A stretch of DNA of 64,000 nucleotides from contig NZ_JAAHGO010000010.1 in NCBI RefSeq assembly GCF_010672455.1, positions 168,718-232,717 of the forward strand, read 5' to 3'. This document shows positions 28,530 to 37,936 of the stretch, piece by piece. Source of the stretch: Okeania sp. SIO2C9. GTDB lineage: Bacteria > Cyanobacteriota > Cyanobacteriia > Cyanobacteriales > Microcoleaceae. Under the pieces are notes generated by a model. The model was given only the letters and a program-made list of their open reading frames with translations, had not been told where the DNA came from and did no database searches. Made by a program: the position numbers and the translations under genes. Every line of letters begins with the position of its first letter. The stretch's first letter is position 1.

Positions 28530-29906
28530 TTTACCTTTACCGAAAAGCGACGTTGAAGGCCTCCGTGTTTGAACCGGGACATAAAAACAAGAGAGTTATT
28601 TGGACTAGACAACTACAGTTTTCCTCTGTTACTATGATCGACAATAACTTTTCAGTCCGCCCGTTTCCAATGTACTGTTGTCAGCAAGTTTTAATAGGTA
28701 AAAATCCTGAATTAATTGCTATCTTAAAATTCTTATGTGAACAGTCTCACAAACTAACTAACATGGGAATATATTATGGCAGACAATTATATTTTAAGTC
28801 TCACAAAACTCTGGGTAAGTATGACGCAGGAATTAGTCTACAAAAAGAATAACCATTACAAAGTTCTACATTCCCAAGCAGCACAACAAATATTGAGAAC
28901 TGTAGCTGAATCATTTAAGTCTTATTATAGTCTAATTAAAGCCTACACAGAAGGAAAAATCTCAGACAAACCAAGGATTCCTAACTACAGAAAAAAAGGG
29001 GGAATGGCTACAGTTAGTTATCCTTCTCAAGCACTCAAACTCAAAGGTAATCAAATCAGAGTACCATTAGGCAATACCTGTAAACGCTGGTTTGGAGTAG
29101 ATAGCTTTTATATTCCAATGCCTAGTATAAGAGCATTTTATACTCTCAAAGAACTGAGAATATTACCGAGGAACAAATGTTTTTATTGGGAATTTATCTA
29201 TGAAAAAGAAGTAGTAGTTAAACCTCAATTAAATCAAGACAATGTATTAGGAATAGACCACGGTGTCAATAATTGGTTGACCTGTGTATCGAATGTGGGT
29301 ACGAGTTTGATAGTAGATGGGAAACATCTCAAGTCAATGAATCGTTGGTACAACAAACAGATATCAACTATCAAAGAAAATCAACCGACTGGATTTTGGT
29401 CAAATAAACTAGCTGCCATTACAGAAAAGCGTAACCGTCAAATGCGATTTGGGTATTAATAAAGCGGCCAGAATAGTAATTAATCATTGTTTAAAAAATT
29501 CTATTGGTACAATTGCATTTGGTTGGAATAAAGGTCAGAAAAATCAAATAGATAATGGTCATAAAAATAATTCAGAATTTGTACCAATTCCCACAGCTAG
29601 ACTCAAAGAAAGAATAGCTCAATTATGTGATGAGTATGGAATTATATTTATAGAAACTGAGGAAAGTTATACAAGTGTTGCTTCATTTTTAGATGGTGAC
29701 AATCTACCTATTTATGGTGAGAAACCCAATGATTGGAAACCGTCAGGAAAGAGAATAAAGCGATGCAGCGCGGTCTTGGGGGTTTCCCCCATGAGCGACT
29801 GCATCAAGACAGCGTGGTTTGTATAGAAGTAGTAATAATTGGTTGATTAATGCAGACTGTAATGGGGCTGCAAATATAATCACAAAAGTAAGCAGAAAGC
29901 TGTAGG
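28530..29906 (+). pseudogene. tnpB element with left end, frameshifted
   Basis: The left end TTTACCGAAAAGCGACGTTG AAGGCC is at 28537, as at 50466. The TnpB is spread over three frames: IDNNFSVRPFPMYCCQQVLI, then SQAAQQILRTVAESFKSYYS with RuvC residues VLGIDHGVNNWLTCVSN, then FGINKAARIVINHCLKNSIG, IAFGWNKGQKNQIDNG, ETEESYTSVASFLDGD and, after an inserted palindrome, INADCNGAANIITKVSRKL. It belongs to a second TnpB type, unlike the VNNKQKT type elsewhere in the window. Breaks lie at about 28830, 29450 and 29763. Confidence 0.82.
29763..29814. repeat. 52-bp palindromic unit inserted in tnpB
   Basis: ATGCAGCGCGGTCTTGGGGG TTTCCCCCATGAGCGACTGC ATC begins the insertion, which splits the tnpB sequence AAGCG-TGGTTTGTATAGAAG (K-R-G-L-Y-R). 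The terminal GATGCAG and CTGCATC and the inner GGGGG and CCCCC are complementary. An equal insertion at the same tnpB site occurs at 50837-50889. Its length shifts the frame. Confidence 0.8.
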
Positions 29907-29929
29907 GGCGAACGGCCGTTCGCCCCTAC
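29902..29929. repeat. 28-bp perfect palindrome
   Basis: GTAGGGGCGAACGG followed directly by its exact complement CCGTTCGCCCCTAC, starting at the stop codon of the tnpB relic. A half copy (GTAGGGGCGAACGGCC) is at 48792. A relative with a different middle (GTAGGGACGTTCCA and complement) is inserted at 39229-39256. Confidence 0.85.
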
Positions 29930-30084
29930 TTAAGCCGACTGTGTAGGGGTACTTTGACTTGCCCCCAGAGAGTGTATCTTTGGTCAGCTAAGAATAGACG
30001 GAGCAACACCGATTTATCCTGTTGCGTAGTATCTACTCAGAATCCCCGTGACTTGAGTTCGGGGAGTAGTCAATGCCAGGTAGT

Positions 30085-30330
30085 TATTGACATCCTCCCC
30101 GGCCTAAAGGCGCGGGGATTCCTACTGAGCCGTAGCTCTTCGGCGGGTTGACGCTTCACAGGGTGCTGCTTCCTTGGCGGTAGTCTGATGCTTCCCTCCA
30201 CGTCCGTTTAGAGTTTCCGAGTGCCCCCCGGCAACTAATAACAGTTTAGCATATATCCAATTCACTTGCAAATCAAATAAAAAGTCGCCCTACAAGGGCG
30301 AGGCTTTAAACCCAATTTTTCGGTCAAAGG
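30085..30330 (-). repeat. Orphan IS200/IS605 right end and second element end
   Basis: TTGACATCCTCCCCGGCCTA AAGGCGCGGGGATTC is the typical right end in reverse. It is followed by GAGCCGTAGCTCTTCGGCGG and CTCCACGTCCGTTTAGAGTT TCCGAGTGCC, shared with 10545-10600. At 30281-30325, AAAAGTCGCCCTACAAGGGC GAGGCTTTAAACCCAATTTT TCGGT is another element end. No tnpB of this orientation remains between them. Confidence 0.6.
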
Positions 30331-31605
30331 ATTTAAAACTTATTTATTTTTTGTTTTTTTGCTATTCTATCAATGCTCTGAAGGATTGCTCGCCTTACCA
30401 TTACAATTTTTTTTTGTGATATCTGTCTCAAGGAAGGAAGGAAGTTATGGAAGGCAACCTCTGCAATCTTTGACTAGCATTAACACTTTCTTAAGCATAA
30501 ATACTGATTGATTAAATTTTCTCCCTTTGGTTGTTTTTCTTAATTGGTCAAAATTTATCTCTCACTAAATAATAGGATTTAATTTCAATTATCAAAAATA
30601 ATGTAGCAAAAACGAACTAGATAAGTTCTTGAAAAAAATATTATCTAATTCTGTTTTATATATAGAGGTATATCATTTTAACTACATTTATTTATTATTT
30701 TTTATTTGCTCTTAATTCTTGTTTATTCTTAATTTTTCACCTTTACTATTCTGGCATTACTTGATCGAATTGATATTAGATAAGTCCTTTTGCAACCTTT
30801 AAGCTATGGATAGGGTTTGCTGATTAATGATAAAAGTATTGATACAGCGTTTCCCGTTGTTATGAGGTACAAAATTTTAGGTTTGAGGGAACACCGGATC
30901 TGGGAACAGGGAACAGAAAAGAATAAAAAAAACTGTACCTCATAGCTTCGGAAACTGTTGTATATATAAGGTTTGAGAACTTTGAGGGTCGAATTGCAGT
31001 GCGCCTGTTTCAGTAGAAAATTCTTACAAAGAAGGAAGAAGGAAAAAAGTATTTTATAGTTAAAAACTTTAGTTATGGGTATAAAGCTCACTTAAAACAA
31101 ATATGTATTTCAAGACACGTAGTGCGAGGAATACTGCGTCCTTGTTTTTAATCCCACGTTTTTAAACTTATGCTTTATAAAAATCTTTCTTAACATAAAA
31201 CTTGACAAAATATGTAAGTTATGTATTTTTTAAAAAGTGTATTTAAAAATACATTTTTTTGAGAATTGTAGACAAGATTGTTGTCCCCCACACTCCCCAC
31301 ACTCCCCACAAGCTTTTCAGGAATTCCTTATAAGGGATAGGTTTTTAAATGTGGGTTCTTCTTCCTTCTTCATTCTTCCTTTTTCCCTCTTACTTTGTGA
31401 AAATTCTTACTCCTACCTCCTCGCTCATTTGAGTTATTCTACTAAAAATCTAATTCTTAAGTCAAAAGTCAAAATAAAAAAGCCAAAATTATATACATTC
31501 AAGTTGGGTATTAATCATTTGTCAATACTCATCTCCTCGAATTACACCAATTCTGTAATAATAATTAAAGATGTTCTCATAATTGCTATTCAATCTTTTG
31601 GAACT
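30331..31605. other. Long intergenic region upstream of rubA
   Basis: There is no credible gene. It contains a TACAGC-type inverted-repeat element (30843-30962) and a short CACTCCCCACACTCCCC run at 31286. The rest is AT-rich leader for rubA. The rubA frame is open far upstream, but that extension has no conserved sequence. Confidence 0.55.
30843..30962. repeat. TATAGC-family inverted-repeat element, copy 1
   Basis: It starts TACAGCGTTTCCCGTTGTTA TGAGGTACAAAATTTTAGG and ends TGTACCTCATAGCTTCGGAA ACTGTTGTA. The outer TACAGCGTTTCC and the inner GAGGTACA repeats are both inverted. Copies are at 61306-61426 and 62814-62919, with a right half near 60660-60715. Confidence 0.65.
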
Positions 31606-31944
31606 ATGAGCGAGCAACTAACTGAGGCCACAGAGGAACAGGATCGGTATGAATGTCGAGCCTGTGGATATATATATGAACCGAAGAAGGGAAGTTCTAA
31701 TGGTAATATTCCGCCCGGAACTGCTTTTTCAGATTTACCCTCTGGTTGGCGCTGTCCTGTTTGTACAGCAACTAAGGTTCAATTTGTGAATGTTGGACCA
31801 GCTGAAGGTCCTTCCGGATTCAAAGAAAACCTTGGATATGGTTTTGGTGTTAATACACTCACACCAAGCCAGAAAAATATCCTAATTTTTGGCGCTTTAG
31901 CCGCAGGATTTTTGTTTTTCTTGAGCTTATATGGTTTACGATAA
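31606..31944 (+). CDS. rubA: Membrane-anchored rubredoxin
   Basis: From ATG 31606 the product has 112 residues: a rubredoxin domain with iron ligands C17, C20 (ECRACGYIYEP), C50 and C53 (WRCPVCTATK), then a linker and one C-terminal transmembrane helix (ILIFGALAAGFLFFLSLYGL). RubA is a thylakoid protein needed for photosystem assembly in oxygenic phototrophs. The open frame extends upstream, but the start MSEQLTEATEEQ fits the family. It is directly followed by ycf48 and psbEFLJ, the conserved cyanobacterial order. Confidence 0.95.
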   Translation: MSEQLTEATEEQDRYECRACGYIYEPKKGSSNGNIPPGTAFSDLPSGWRCPVCTATKVQFVNVGPAEGPSGFKENLGYGFGVNTLTPSQKNILIFGALAAGFLFFLSLYGLR

Positions 31945-31977
31945 GATGGCCTTAAGGCTAATTAATGATTTAATGTG

Positions 31978-32991
31978 ATGCATTCAATAGTAAAGTTCTG
32001 GAAACAAATTTTCATAATATTAGCAGCAGTTATACTTTGTAGTGGCTGCAAAAATTCCTTTTTACCAGGAATGAGTTACAATCCCTGGGAAGTAGTTCAA
32101 CTACCAACTGAGGCTAAGTTATTTGATATCGGATTTACAGGCAATCTTGACCATGGTTGGATTGTTGGTGGTAATGCTACTCTCTTAGAAACTACTGATG
32201 GTGGTAAAACTTGGCAACCTAAAAGTATTGATATAGAAGAAAGAGTTCGCTTGACTTCAGTGAGTTTTAATGGTAAAGAAGGGTGGATTTTAGGGCAGCC
32301 TTCTTTACTTCTACACACGGATGATGAAGGAGAGTCTTGGAATCAGATTCCTCTAAGTTCTAAATTGCCAGGTGCTCCTAATACTATTATTGCTCTTGGG
32401 CCTAATTCTGCTGAGATGACTACTGATGTGGGAGCTATCTATCGCACAGAAGATGGTGGCCAACATTGGCGCGCTCAAGTAGAGGATGCTGTGGGAGTAG
32501 TGAGAAATATTTCCCGTTCTCCTGATGGTAACTATATTGCTGTTTCGGCAAAGGGTAATTTTTACTCTAGTTGGGAACCAGGCCAAAGAGCTTGGACTCC
32601 TCATAATCGTCAAGACTCTCGCCGTTTGGAAAATATGGGGTTCACTGATGATGGTCGTTTATGGCTATTAGCACGAGGAGGTCAACTGCGGTTTAGCGAT
32701 CCAGAAAATCCTGAAGAGTGGGGAGAAGCTATTGCTCCAGAATATGCCACAAGTTGGGGTTTATTAGATTTGGCTTATCGAACTCCTGATGAAATTTGGA
32801 TTTCTGGTGGTAGTGGTAATTTACTTCGCAGTGTTGATGGCGGTCAGACTTGGGAAAAAGACCGTGATGTAGAGAATGTTCCAGAAAATTTCTACAAAAT
32901 TGTTTTTATTAACCAAGATAAAGGTTTTATTCTTGGTCAAAGAGGAACTGTGTTGAAATACAATGGTTCAGCAGTTTCAGAAACTGCTTGA
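31978..32991 (+). CDS. ycf48: Photosystem II assembly factor Ycf48/HCF136
   Basis: The 337-residue product has an N-terminal signal with a lipobox-like end (AAVILCSGCKN, Cys24). It is followed by a seven-bladed propeller of Ycf48 repeats such as ETTDGGKTWQP, RSVDGGQTWEKD and YRTEDGGQHWRAQ. Ycf48 binds precursor D1 in the lumen early in PSII assembly and repair. ATG 31978 is chosen over the adjacent GTG 31975. It lies 33 bases after rubA and is presumably cotranscribed. Confidence 0.96.
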   Translation: MHSIVKFWKQIFIILAAVILCSGCKNSFLPGMSYNPWEVVQLPTEAKLFDIGFTGNLDHGWIVGGNATLLETTDGGKTWQPKSIDIEERVRLTSVSFNGKEGWILGQPSLLLHTDDEGESWNQIPLSSKLPGAPNTIIALGPNSAEMTTDVGAIYRTEDGGQHWRAQVEDAVGVVRNISRSPDGNYIAVSAKGNFYSSWEPGQRAWTPHNRQDSRRLENMGFTDDGRLWLLARGGQLRFSDPENPEEWGEAIAPEYATSWGLLDLAYRTPDEIWISGGSGNLLRSVDGGQTWEKDRDVENVPENFYKIVFINQDKGFILGQRGTVLKYNGSAVSETA

Positions 32992-33006
32992 AGCTCAATA
33001 CAATAT

Positions 33007-33051
33007 GCGGTCAGACCCCGCGTCGGCGTCAGACGCAAGGGAATGCTGACC
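33007..33051. repeat. Short palindromic dispersed repeat between ycf48 and psbE
   Basis: GCGGTCAGACCCCGCGTCGG CGTCAGACGCAAGGGAATGC TGACC. The ends GGTCAG and CTGACC and the inner GCGTC and GACGC pair. It is the same family as the unit inserted in tnpB at 20130-20179. The remaining 300 bases to psbE are AT-rich leader with nothing else recognised. Confidence 0.7.
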
Positions 33052-33358
33052 AAGAGATCAGAAAAAAATTCTTCCTGATAATTTTAATTGGGTAGTATTA
33101 CTTCAGAAGGGAAAGTGCGATTTCTTGATGTTGTTTGAGTTGCTGAAAATTTAGACTGGATATGTTAAAATTGATCCCGTCTAACTAAGAGATAAAAATA
33201 ACAGATATTAAAGAAGGCAAAAAGTTAGTCTATCTTTAGTTGTTAACAAAGACAAAAAACTCAAACCATTAATTAGTGATGGGATGAGGTGTTTAGAAAG
33301 GTTTTAAAACTATCATATTGAGATGATGGTTAGAAATAAATTTGGAGGATAAAATTAG

Positions 33359-33610
33359 ATGGCTGGTGGCAGTACAGGTGAGCGTCCGTTTGGAGATATC
33401 ATTACAAGTATTCGTTACTGGGTAATACACAGTATCACTATTCCAGCACTGTTTGTTGCAGGTTGGCTATTTGTAAGTACAGGTTTGGCTTACGACGTTT
33501 TTGGTACACCTAGACCTAACGAGTATTATACTGAGCAAAGGCAAGAATTACCAGTTGTATCAGACCGTTTTGAAGCTAAAAAACAAATTGATGAATTTAT
33601 TGGTGAATAA
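33359..33610 (+). CDS. psbE: Cytochrome b559 alpha subunit
   Basis: The 83-residue product is a one-helix photosystem II protein. The haem-ligating His is in [19 protein letters not shown], and the lumenal tail has [34 protein letters not shown] gives a strong ribosome binding site. It heads psbE-F-L-J. Confidence 0.97.
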   Translation: MAGGSTGERPFGDIITSIRYWVIHSITIPALFVAGWLFVSTGLAYDVFGTPRPNEYYTEQRQELPVVSDRFEAKKQIDEFIGE

Positions 33611-33634
33611 TTGAAAATTTAGGAGATTTTTATT

Positions 33635-33769
33635 ATGACAAGCGGAAATCCAAATCAACCAGTTAGCTATCCAATTTTTACAGTTAGATGGTTAGCAGTT
33701 CATACCCTTGGCGTGCCTACAGTTTTCTTTTTAGGTGCCATCGCAGCTATGCAGTTTATTCAAAGATAG
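33635..33769 (+). CDS. psbF: Cytochrome b559 beta subunit
   Basis: The 44-residue product reads [20 protein letters not shown] with the haem His, and ends FIQR as in other PsbF proteins. It pairs with PsbE to hold the b559 haem in photosystem II. AGGAG lies upstream, and the gene starts 24 bases after psbE. Confidence 0.97.
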   Translation: MTSGNPNQPVSYPIFTVRWLAVHTLGVPTVFFLGAIAAMQFIQR

Positions 33770-33778
33770 GAGTATATT

Positions 33779-33904
33779 ATGCCTTTAGACCGCAGTGAAA
33801 ATTCTAATAAACAACCAGTAGAGTTAAATCGTACTTCACTCTACCTTGGTCTATTATTAGTGTTTGTTCTTGGTATTCTGTTTTCGAGTTATTTCTTTAA
33901 CTAA
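33779..33904 (+). CDS. psbL: Photosystem II protein L
   Basis: The 41-residue product ends with the near-invariant [30 protein letters not shown]. It is a one-helix subunit at the PSII monomer interface, affecting QA and dimer stability. It starts 9 bases after the psbF stop, with AGGAG between. Confidence 0.97.
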   Translation: MPLDRSENSNKQPVELNRTSLYLGLLLVFVLGILFSSYFFN

Positions 33905-33939
33905 TTTGAGAAATAAAACAGAGAAATTACTAATATTAA

Positions 33940-33958
33940 GTCACCCTATTGGGGTGAC
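33940..33958. promoter_or_regulatory. Hairpin between psbL and psbJ
   Basis: GTCACCC, loop TATTG, GGGTGAC. It lies in an unusually long gap (165 bases) between psbL and psbJ. With no T-run, it may be a processing or stability element separating psbEFL from psbJ rather than a terminator. Confidence 0.45.
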
Positions 33959-34069
33959 CTATTGTTAGTAAGATAGAGTAGAAAGTTAACAAGTATATTG
34001 TTGAGCAATTACCTTGTAGGTAAAAATTTTTTAGTACGAAGTAGTTTTGAAATAATGAGGTGAAATATT

Positions 34070-34192
34070 ATGATGTCCGAACCAGGTAGAATTCCTTTAT
34101 GGTTGGTTGCTACTGTTGCCGGAACTGGCGTACTTGTAGTTGTGGGTCTTTTCTTTTATGGTGCCTATGTTGGTGTAGGTTCTTCTTTATAA
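34070..34192 (+). CDS. psbJ: Photosystem II protein J
   Basis: The 40-residue one-helix protein ([20 protein letters not shown], then [13 protein letters not shown]) is involved in PSII electron flow and assembly. GAGGTGAAATATT gives the ribosome binding site. It is spaced away from psbL, unlike the tight arrangement usual in cyanobacteria, so it may have its own promoter. Confidence 0.96.
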   Translation: MMSEPGRIPLWLVATVAGTGVLVVVGLFFYGAYVGVGSSL

Positions 34193-34325
34193 GAAAGATT
34201 TAAAGTTTGAATTGGTTAATAGTAAAATTTTACTATTTACTTTGTCTGATATTTTGCTGAATAATCCCACTCTCAAAAGAGTTGGATTATTTTTTTTAGA
34301 GGTATAGAAAAATCAAATATCTCCC

Positions 34326-34384
34326 AGCCGAGGATCTACGGCCCGGTAAGAATCTCCGTGCATAAAGGCCGGGGAGGATGTCAA
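34326..34384 (+). repeat. IS200/IS605 right-end remnant fused to next gene
   Basis: GCCGAGGATCTACGGCCCGG TAAGAATCTCCGTGCATAAA GGCCGGGGAGGATGTCAA is the complement-type match of the end at 30085-30150. Its last bases, GGAGGATGTCAA, provide an apparent ATG in frame with the downstream TPR gene. Confidence 0.65.
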
Positions 34385-34404
34385 CCGATCAGATATACGT
34401 CAAT

Positions 34405-35820
34405 ATGAATAAATCAGATATCACAACTACTTCAGAATCAACATCCCATTTAGAAATAGCTATTGGGCAATACGCGACTAAGTTAGACCGGCTTGACTCC
34501 TCTGAAACTGAAGTAACCGAGACTAGGGTTTATGAAGTATTACTAGCCCGTGATGCTGTGGAGAATCTCTTGCGAAAACGGGTTGAGGGAACCGAGTCCC
34601 CCTTGGCTGAGTTAGTAGAGCTCGATCAACGCTTAAAAGTACACAACGATTTGATTGGGACAACTCTGAACCTGAAAAACTGGCGAGAAGTTTTGAACCC
34701 CCCGGAAACGGCTTGGTGGTGGTATTGTTGCCCAACCCCTGTTGTGAGTGTTTGGGATCGACTGGATTGGTTATGGAATACGCTAACGATAACCTCTCTG
34801 ACGATGGTCGGGAGCCTTATGATTAATATCACCAATGCCATGTCAGCCGGGGGTGCTGTCCAATGGCCAGAAACTTTCATGACCTTGCTACAAGGAACGG
34901 GTCTTGCCCTAGTTGCCGGGGGAACCCTGACTTCAGCAGGCCAAGCTCAGGTTGAGAAACTGCTAGAAAAATTGAATATTCCACCGGAATTCCGTGCTGA
35001 GGCAACTTTGAGTATGGCAATTACCCTGCTGTTAATTTCCACCGGTATCTATAATGTGCTCCCCAAATATTTACTCTATTTAGGGACTCAGAACTATGAA
35101 CGGGGGGAATTGCCGAAAGCGTTAATAAGGTTGACTCAGGCTAGTCAAATACAGCCGGATAATCCCGAAATTAATATTGCTTTGGGGAAGGTTTATGAAT
35201 CTTTAAATGAGACTTCTAATGCGATGGCAGAGTATATCAAAGTCATCCCAGCAGGTTTGCCGGAGGCATTTAATTCTATGGGTCGTGTGATGATCGCTAA
35301 AAATCCGAAACGCGCGGAAGCCATACTGAGACTAGGGGTACAACGGGCTTTCATTCGCCGAAAATTGAACCAGGTTGCAGAAGAGGAGTCCGTTGATATG
35401 CGATATCAGTTTCGGACGAATTTAGGTTGGGCTTTGCTCCAACAAGAACGCTATGAAGAGGCTCGTGAAGAATTGCAAGCCGCTGTTCAATTTAATGAGC
35501 AATTCCCGGATAAGCAGTTGGGGAGTGGTATGGCCTCGTGTTTTTTGATCAAGGCGAATCTGGCTTTGGGAAATCAAACTGAAGCTATCGAAAATTGGCC
35601 AGCCTGTCGTAGTCAAGCTCATCCTAAATTTCTGAGTGAGTATCAGTGGATTATTGATAGTGGATTTTCTGAACTGGCTAACTGTTTGGATACTACATCG
35701 ATTGTGGTTGGTCTAGAGGGTGTGAATATTCCTGAATTGATGACTCAACTAGAGATTTGTCTAAAACAACCTGAGTTTACTGTCGAACCTGATGAAAATC
35801 TCACACCGGCAGAGCAGTAA
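34405..35820 (+). CDS. Membrane protein with C-terminal TPR repeats
   Basis: From ATG 34405 the product has about 471 residues. An N-terminal helical region (LEIAIGQYATKLDRLDSSET, LLARDAVENLLRKRV) is followed by hydrophobic segments (SLTMVGSLMINITNAMSAGG, GTGLALVAGGTLTSAG, AITLLLISTGIYNVL). Three or more TPR units then follow (LPKALIRLTQASQIQPDNPE, RYEEAREELQAAVQF). The function is not recognised. It may scaffold partners at a membrane. The gene is visibly more GC-rich than its surroundings and starts at an IS200/IS605 right end, which suggests acquisition by transfer. An in-frame ATG at 34378 lies inside the IS end, so the later ATG is preferred. Confidence 0.72.
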   Translation: MNKSDITTTSESTSHLEIAIGQYATKLDRLDSSETEVTETRVYEVLLARDAVENLLRKRVEGTESPLAELVELDQRLKVHNDLIGTTLNLKNWREVLNPPETAWWWYCCPTPVVSVWDRLDWLWNTLTITSLTMVGSLMINITNAMSAGGAVQWPETFMTLLQGTGLALVAGGTLTSAGQAQVEKLLEKLNIPPEFRAEATLSMAITLLLISTGIYNVLPKYLLYLGTQNYERGELPKALIRLTQASQIQPDNPEINIALGKVYESLNETSNAMAEYIKVIPAGLPEAFNSMGRVMIAKNPKRAEAILRLGVQRAFIRRKLNQVAEEESVDMRYQFRTNLGWALLQQERYEEAREELQAAVQFNEQFPDKQLGSGMASCFLIKANLALGNQTEAIENWPACRSQAHPKFLSEYQWIIDSGFSELANCLDTTSIVVGLEGVNIPELMTQLEICLKQPEFTVEPDENLTPAEQ

Positions 35821-35971
35821 AGGCGATCCCCGCCCGCAAGTTAGGCTGGTGCTTCTTCCTCTGTGAAAAGGTTAAGTAATTTCCTGCCACAAAATTAAGA
35901 TACCACCTGTGAGTAGCATTGAAGCCAAAATGCACCCTGTCCGTTTAATTCATGCGATCGCATTAACGCGC

Positions 35972-36126
35972 GTCAGAAGTCACAAGTCAGATAGGGGAGC
36001 CGTCGGATTGGCGACGTACAGAAGTTAACCCACCCCTAACCCCTCCCAGGAGGGGAGGAGAAGTAGGGGATTTGAGCAATTCTCCAAAAATATTTCGCCA
36101 TTTCCCGGCGGGGTTGCGCGACCCAT
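35972..36126. repeat. 155-bp dispersed repeat, inverted copy of 14596-14755
   Basis: GTCAGATAGGGGAGCCGTCG GATTGGCGACGTACAGAAGT through AAGTAGGGGATTTGAGCAAT and CGGGGTTGCGCGACCCAT. Same blocks in reverse order and strand as 14596-14755, with sequence drift in the middle. Confidence 0.75.
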
Positions 36127-36258
36127 ATTATTTTGATAAAAATCACCGAAGTTCAATGCTTCAAGATCAAGGATAATTCAGGGAATGAGTGCATTTTTCT
36201 GGCGATCGAATTTGTGTTTGCAGGAATAGACATCTTTAAAAGAGGGCGGCTAATATTT

Positions 36259-36499
<241 letters not shown>

Positions 36500-36596
36500 A
36501 TTTAAATAAAGTAGGCAACTTGGGCAAGAGCATAGATTGGTGTTTCATTGTTACTCCTCCATGATATGATTACCTTGCATATCCTAATTTTCAACA

Positions 36597-37244
36597 ATGA
36601 ATTCTTTTACTATACCAAAGACAATAAGTTCAATTTATTGTGTAGGTCGTAATTATGGCGATCATGCAAAAGAGCTAAACAACCCAGTTCCCAAAGAACC
36701 GATAATTTTCACAAAATCCCCTGCCTGTGTTGTACCATTTGAAGGAAAGATATTTTTACCTCTTAATTTAGGACGATGCGATTATGAAACAGAGATTGCT
36801 ATCCAACTTGGTACTGATTTGTATCAGGGGGATATAAACCAGGTCTTAGAAGCAGTTACTTATGTTGGTATTGCTCTAGATTTGACTCTTCGCGATAAGC
36901 AAAATGAGTTGAGGGCTAAAAAGTATCCTTGGGATCTAGCCAAAAGTTTTATAAATGCTTGTCCATTGTCAAAGTTTAGGAAGGTGGATCGTTTCACAGA
37001 ATTAGAAGAACTTGAAATCAAACTTGAAGTAAACGGTGAAGTTCGTCAAAAAGGGTCTACCAAACAAATGTTATTTTCCATTCAAGACCTGCTCTGTTTC
37101 ATTAGTCAGCAAATACCACTACGTTCGGGGGATATTATTTTAACTGGGACTCCAGCTAATGTTGGGCCTCTGAATAATAATGATTATTTGGTTGCTTTTC
37201 TCAATGGGGAAGCTATTGCGGAAGCTGAGATTATTAGAAATTGA
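36597..37244 (+). CDS. Fumarylacetoacetate-hydrolase family protein (FAHD1-like)
   Basis: The 215-residue product has the FAH fold signature: IYCVGRNYGDHAKELNNPVP at the start, the metal-binding acids in LGRCDYETEIAIQLG and VGIALDLTLRDKQ, the lysine in YPWDLAKSF, and the late block ILTGTPANVGPL. Relatives of this size hydrolyse acylpyruvates or decarboxylate oxaloacetate with Mg. The substrate here is not known. It stands alone, preceded by a mobile repeat and followed by an empty AT-rich stretch. Confidence 0.88.
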   Translation: MNSFTIPKTISSIYCVGRNYGDHAKELNNPVPKEPIIFTKSPACVVPFEGKIFLPLNLGRCDYETEIAIQLGTDLYQGDINQVLEAVTYVGIALDLTLRDKQNELRAKKYPWDLAKSFINACPLSKFRKVDRFTELEELEIKLEVNGEVRQKGSTKQMLFSIQDLLCFISQQIPLRSGDIILTGTPANVGPLNNNDYLVAFLNGEAIAEAEIIRN

Positions 37245-37681
37245 TGTAATTTTAAAGCAATTTTGGATAAGCACCAGTTACTCTTGAAATTTCGGCATTT
37301 ACTAAGTTTTTTTAAAAGTAGTTGAACTTTGAGTTAAATTGTCTCATTATGAATAACTTTTTTCGTTAGTATAATATTGAACAAATTGACGATGTTTTCA
37401 GGATTAAAAAATCAGATAAATTGAACGAAGGCTATATATCGATCGATACCACAAATTTCAAATATGAGATATTTATGTTGAAGATATCAAGATAAATTTA
37501 GTTGAATTTAAGTGATTAATACTATATTAATTCAGGACTTAGGTAACGGCAATGATTATAGTTACAATACCAAAATAATCGGAAAATTATACGCTATATA
37601 TAGCAGTGTTAAATAAGTCTTGTAGTTAACAAAAAAAACGATAAGTTTCAAGCAAAAGTATTAAAGTTATCAGCATCTATT
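37245..37681. other. AT-rich intergenic region, nothing recognised
   Basis: About 440 bases without a coding frame, RNA gene or repeat that I recognise. It presumably contains the promoter of the SemiSWEET gene. Confidence 0.5.
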
Positions 37682-37936
37682 ATGAATTTAGTAACAGCTC
37701 TAGGACTACTAGCAGGCAGTTTAACAACTATTTCATTTTTACCTCAAGTTATCAAAACTTGGCGCACTCGATCCACAAAAGATATTTCCCTAGAAATGTT
37801 TGCTATTTTTTGTTCTGGTGTATTGATCTGGATAATTTATGGCATTCTGGTTAAAGATACACCAGTTATTTTTACTAATGTTGCTACACTGACTTTAGCT
37901 TCTCCGATTTTGTGGTTTAAACTAAAGTATAAATAA
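37682..37936 (+). CDS. SemiSWEET sugar transporter
   Basis: The 84-residue product has three transmembrane helices and the PQ-loop motif TISFLPQVIKTWRTRSTKDI S in the first helix and loop. It also has the second-helix region FCSGVLIWIIYGILVKDTPV. SemiSWEETs form dimers that let sugars cross the membrane by facilitated diffusion. The length is the usual 80-100 residues. No sugar-metabolism neighbour indicates the substrate. Confidence 0.88.
   Translation: MNLVTALGLLAGSLTTISFLPQVIKTWRTRSTKDISLEMFAIFCSGVLIWIIYGILVKDTPVIFTNVATLTLASPILWFKLKYK

Noticed and set aside
28553-28852. 99-codon frame read as an independent gene
   Set aside because: It is the N-terminal frame of the broken tnpB at 28530-29906.
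31237-31605. Upstream extension of the rubA frame by 123 codons
   Set aside because: The extension has no rubredoxin-like sequence and RubA proteins start near MSEQ; the internal ATG at 31606 is adopted.
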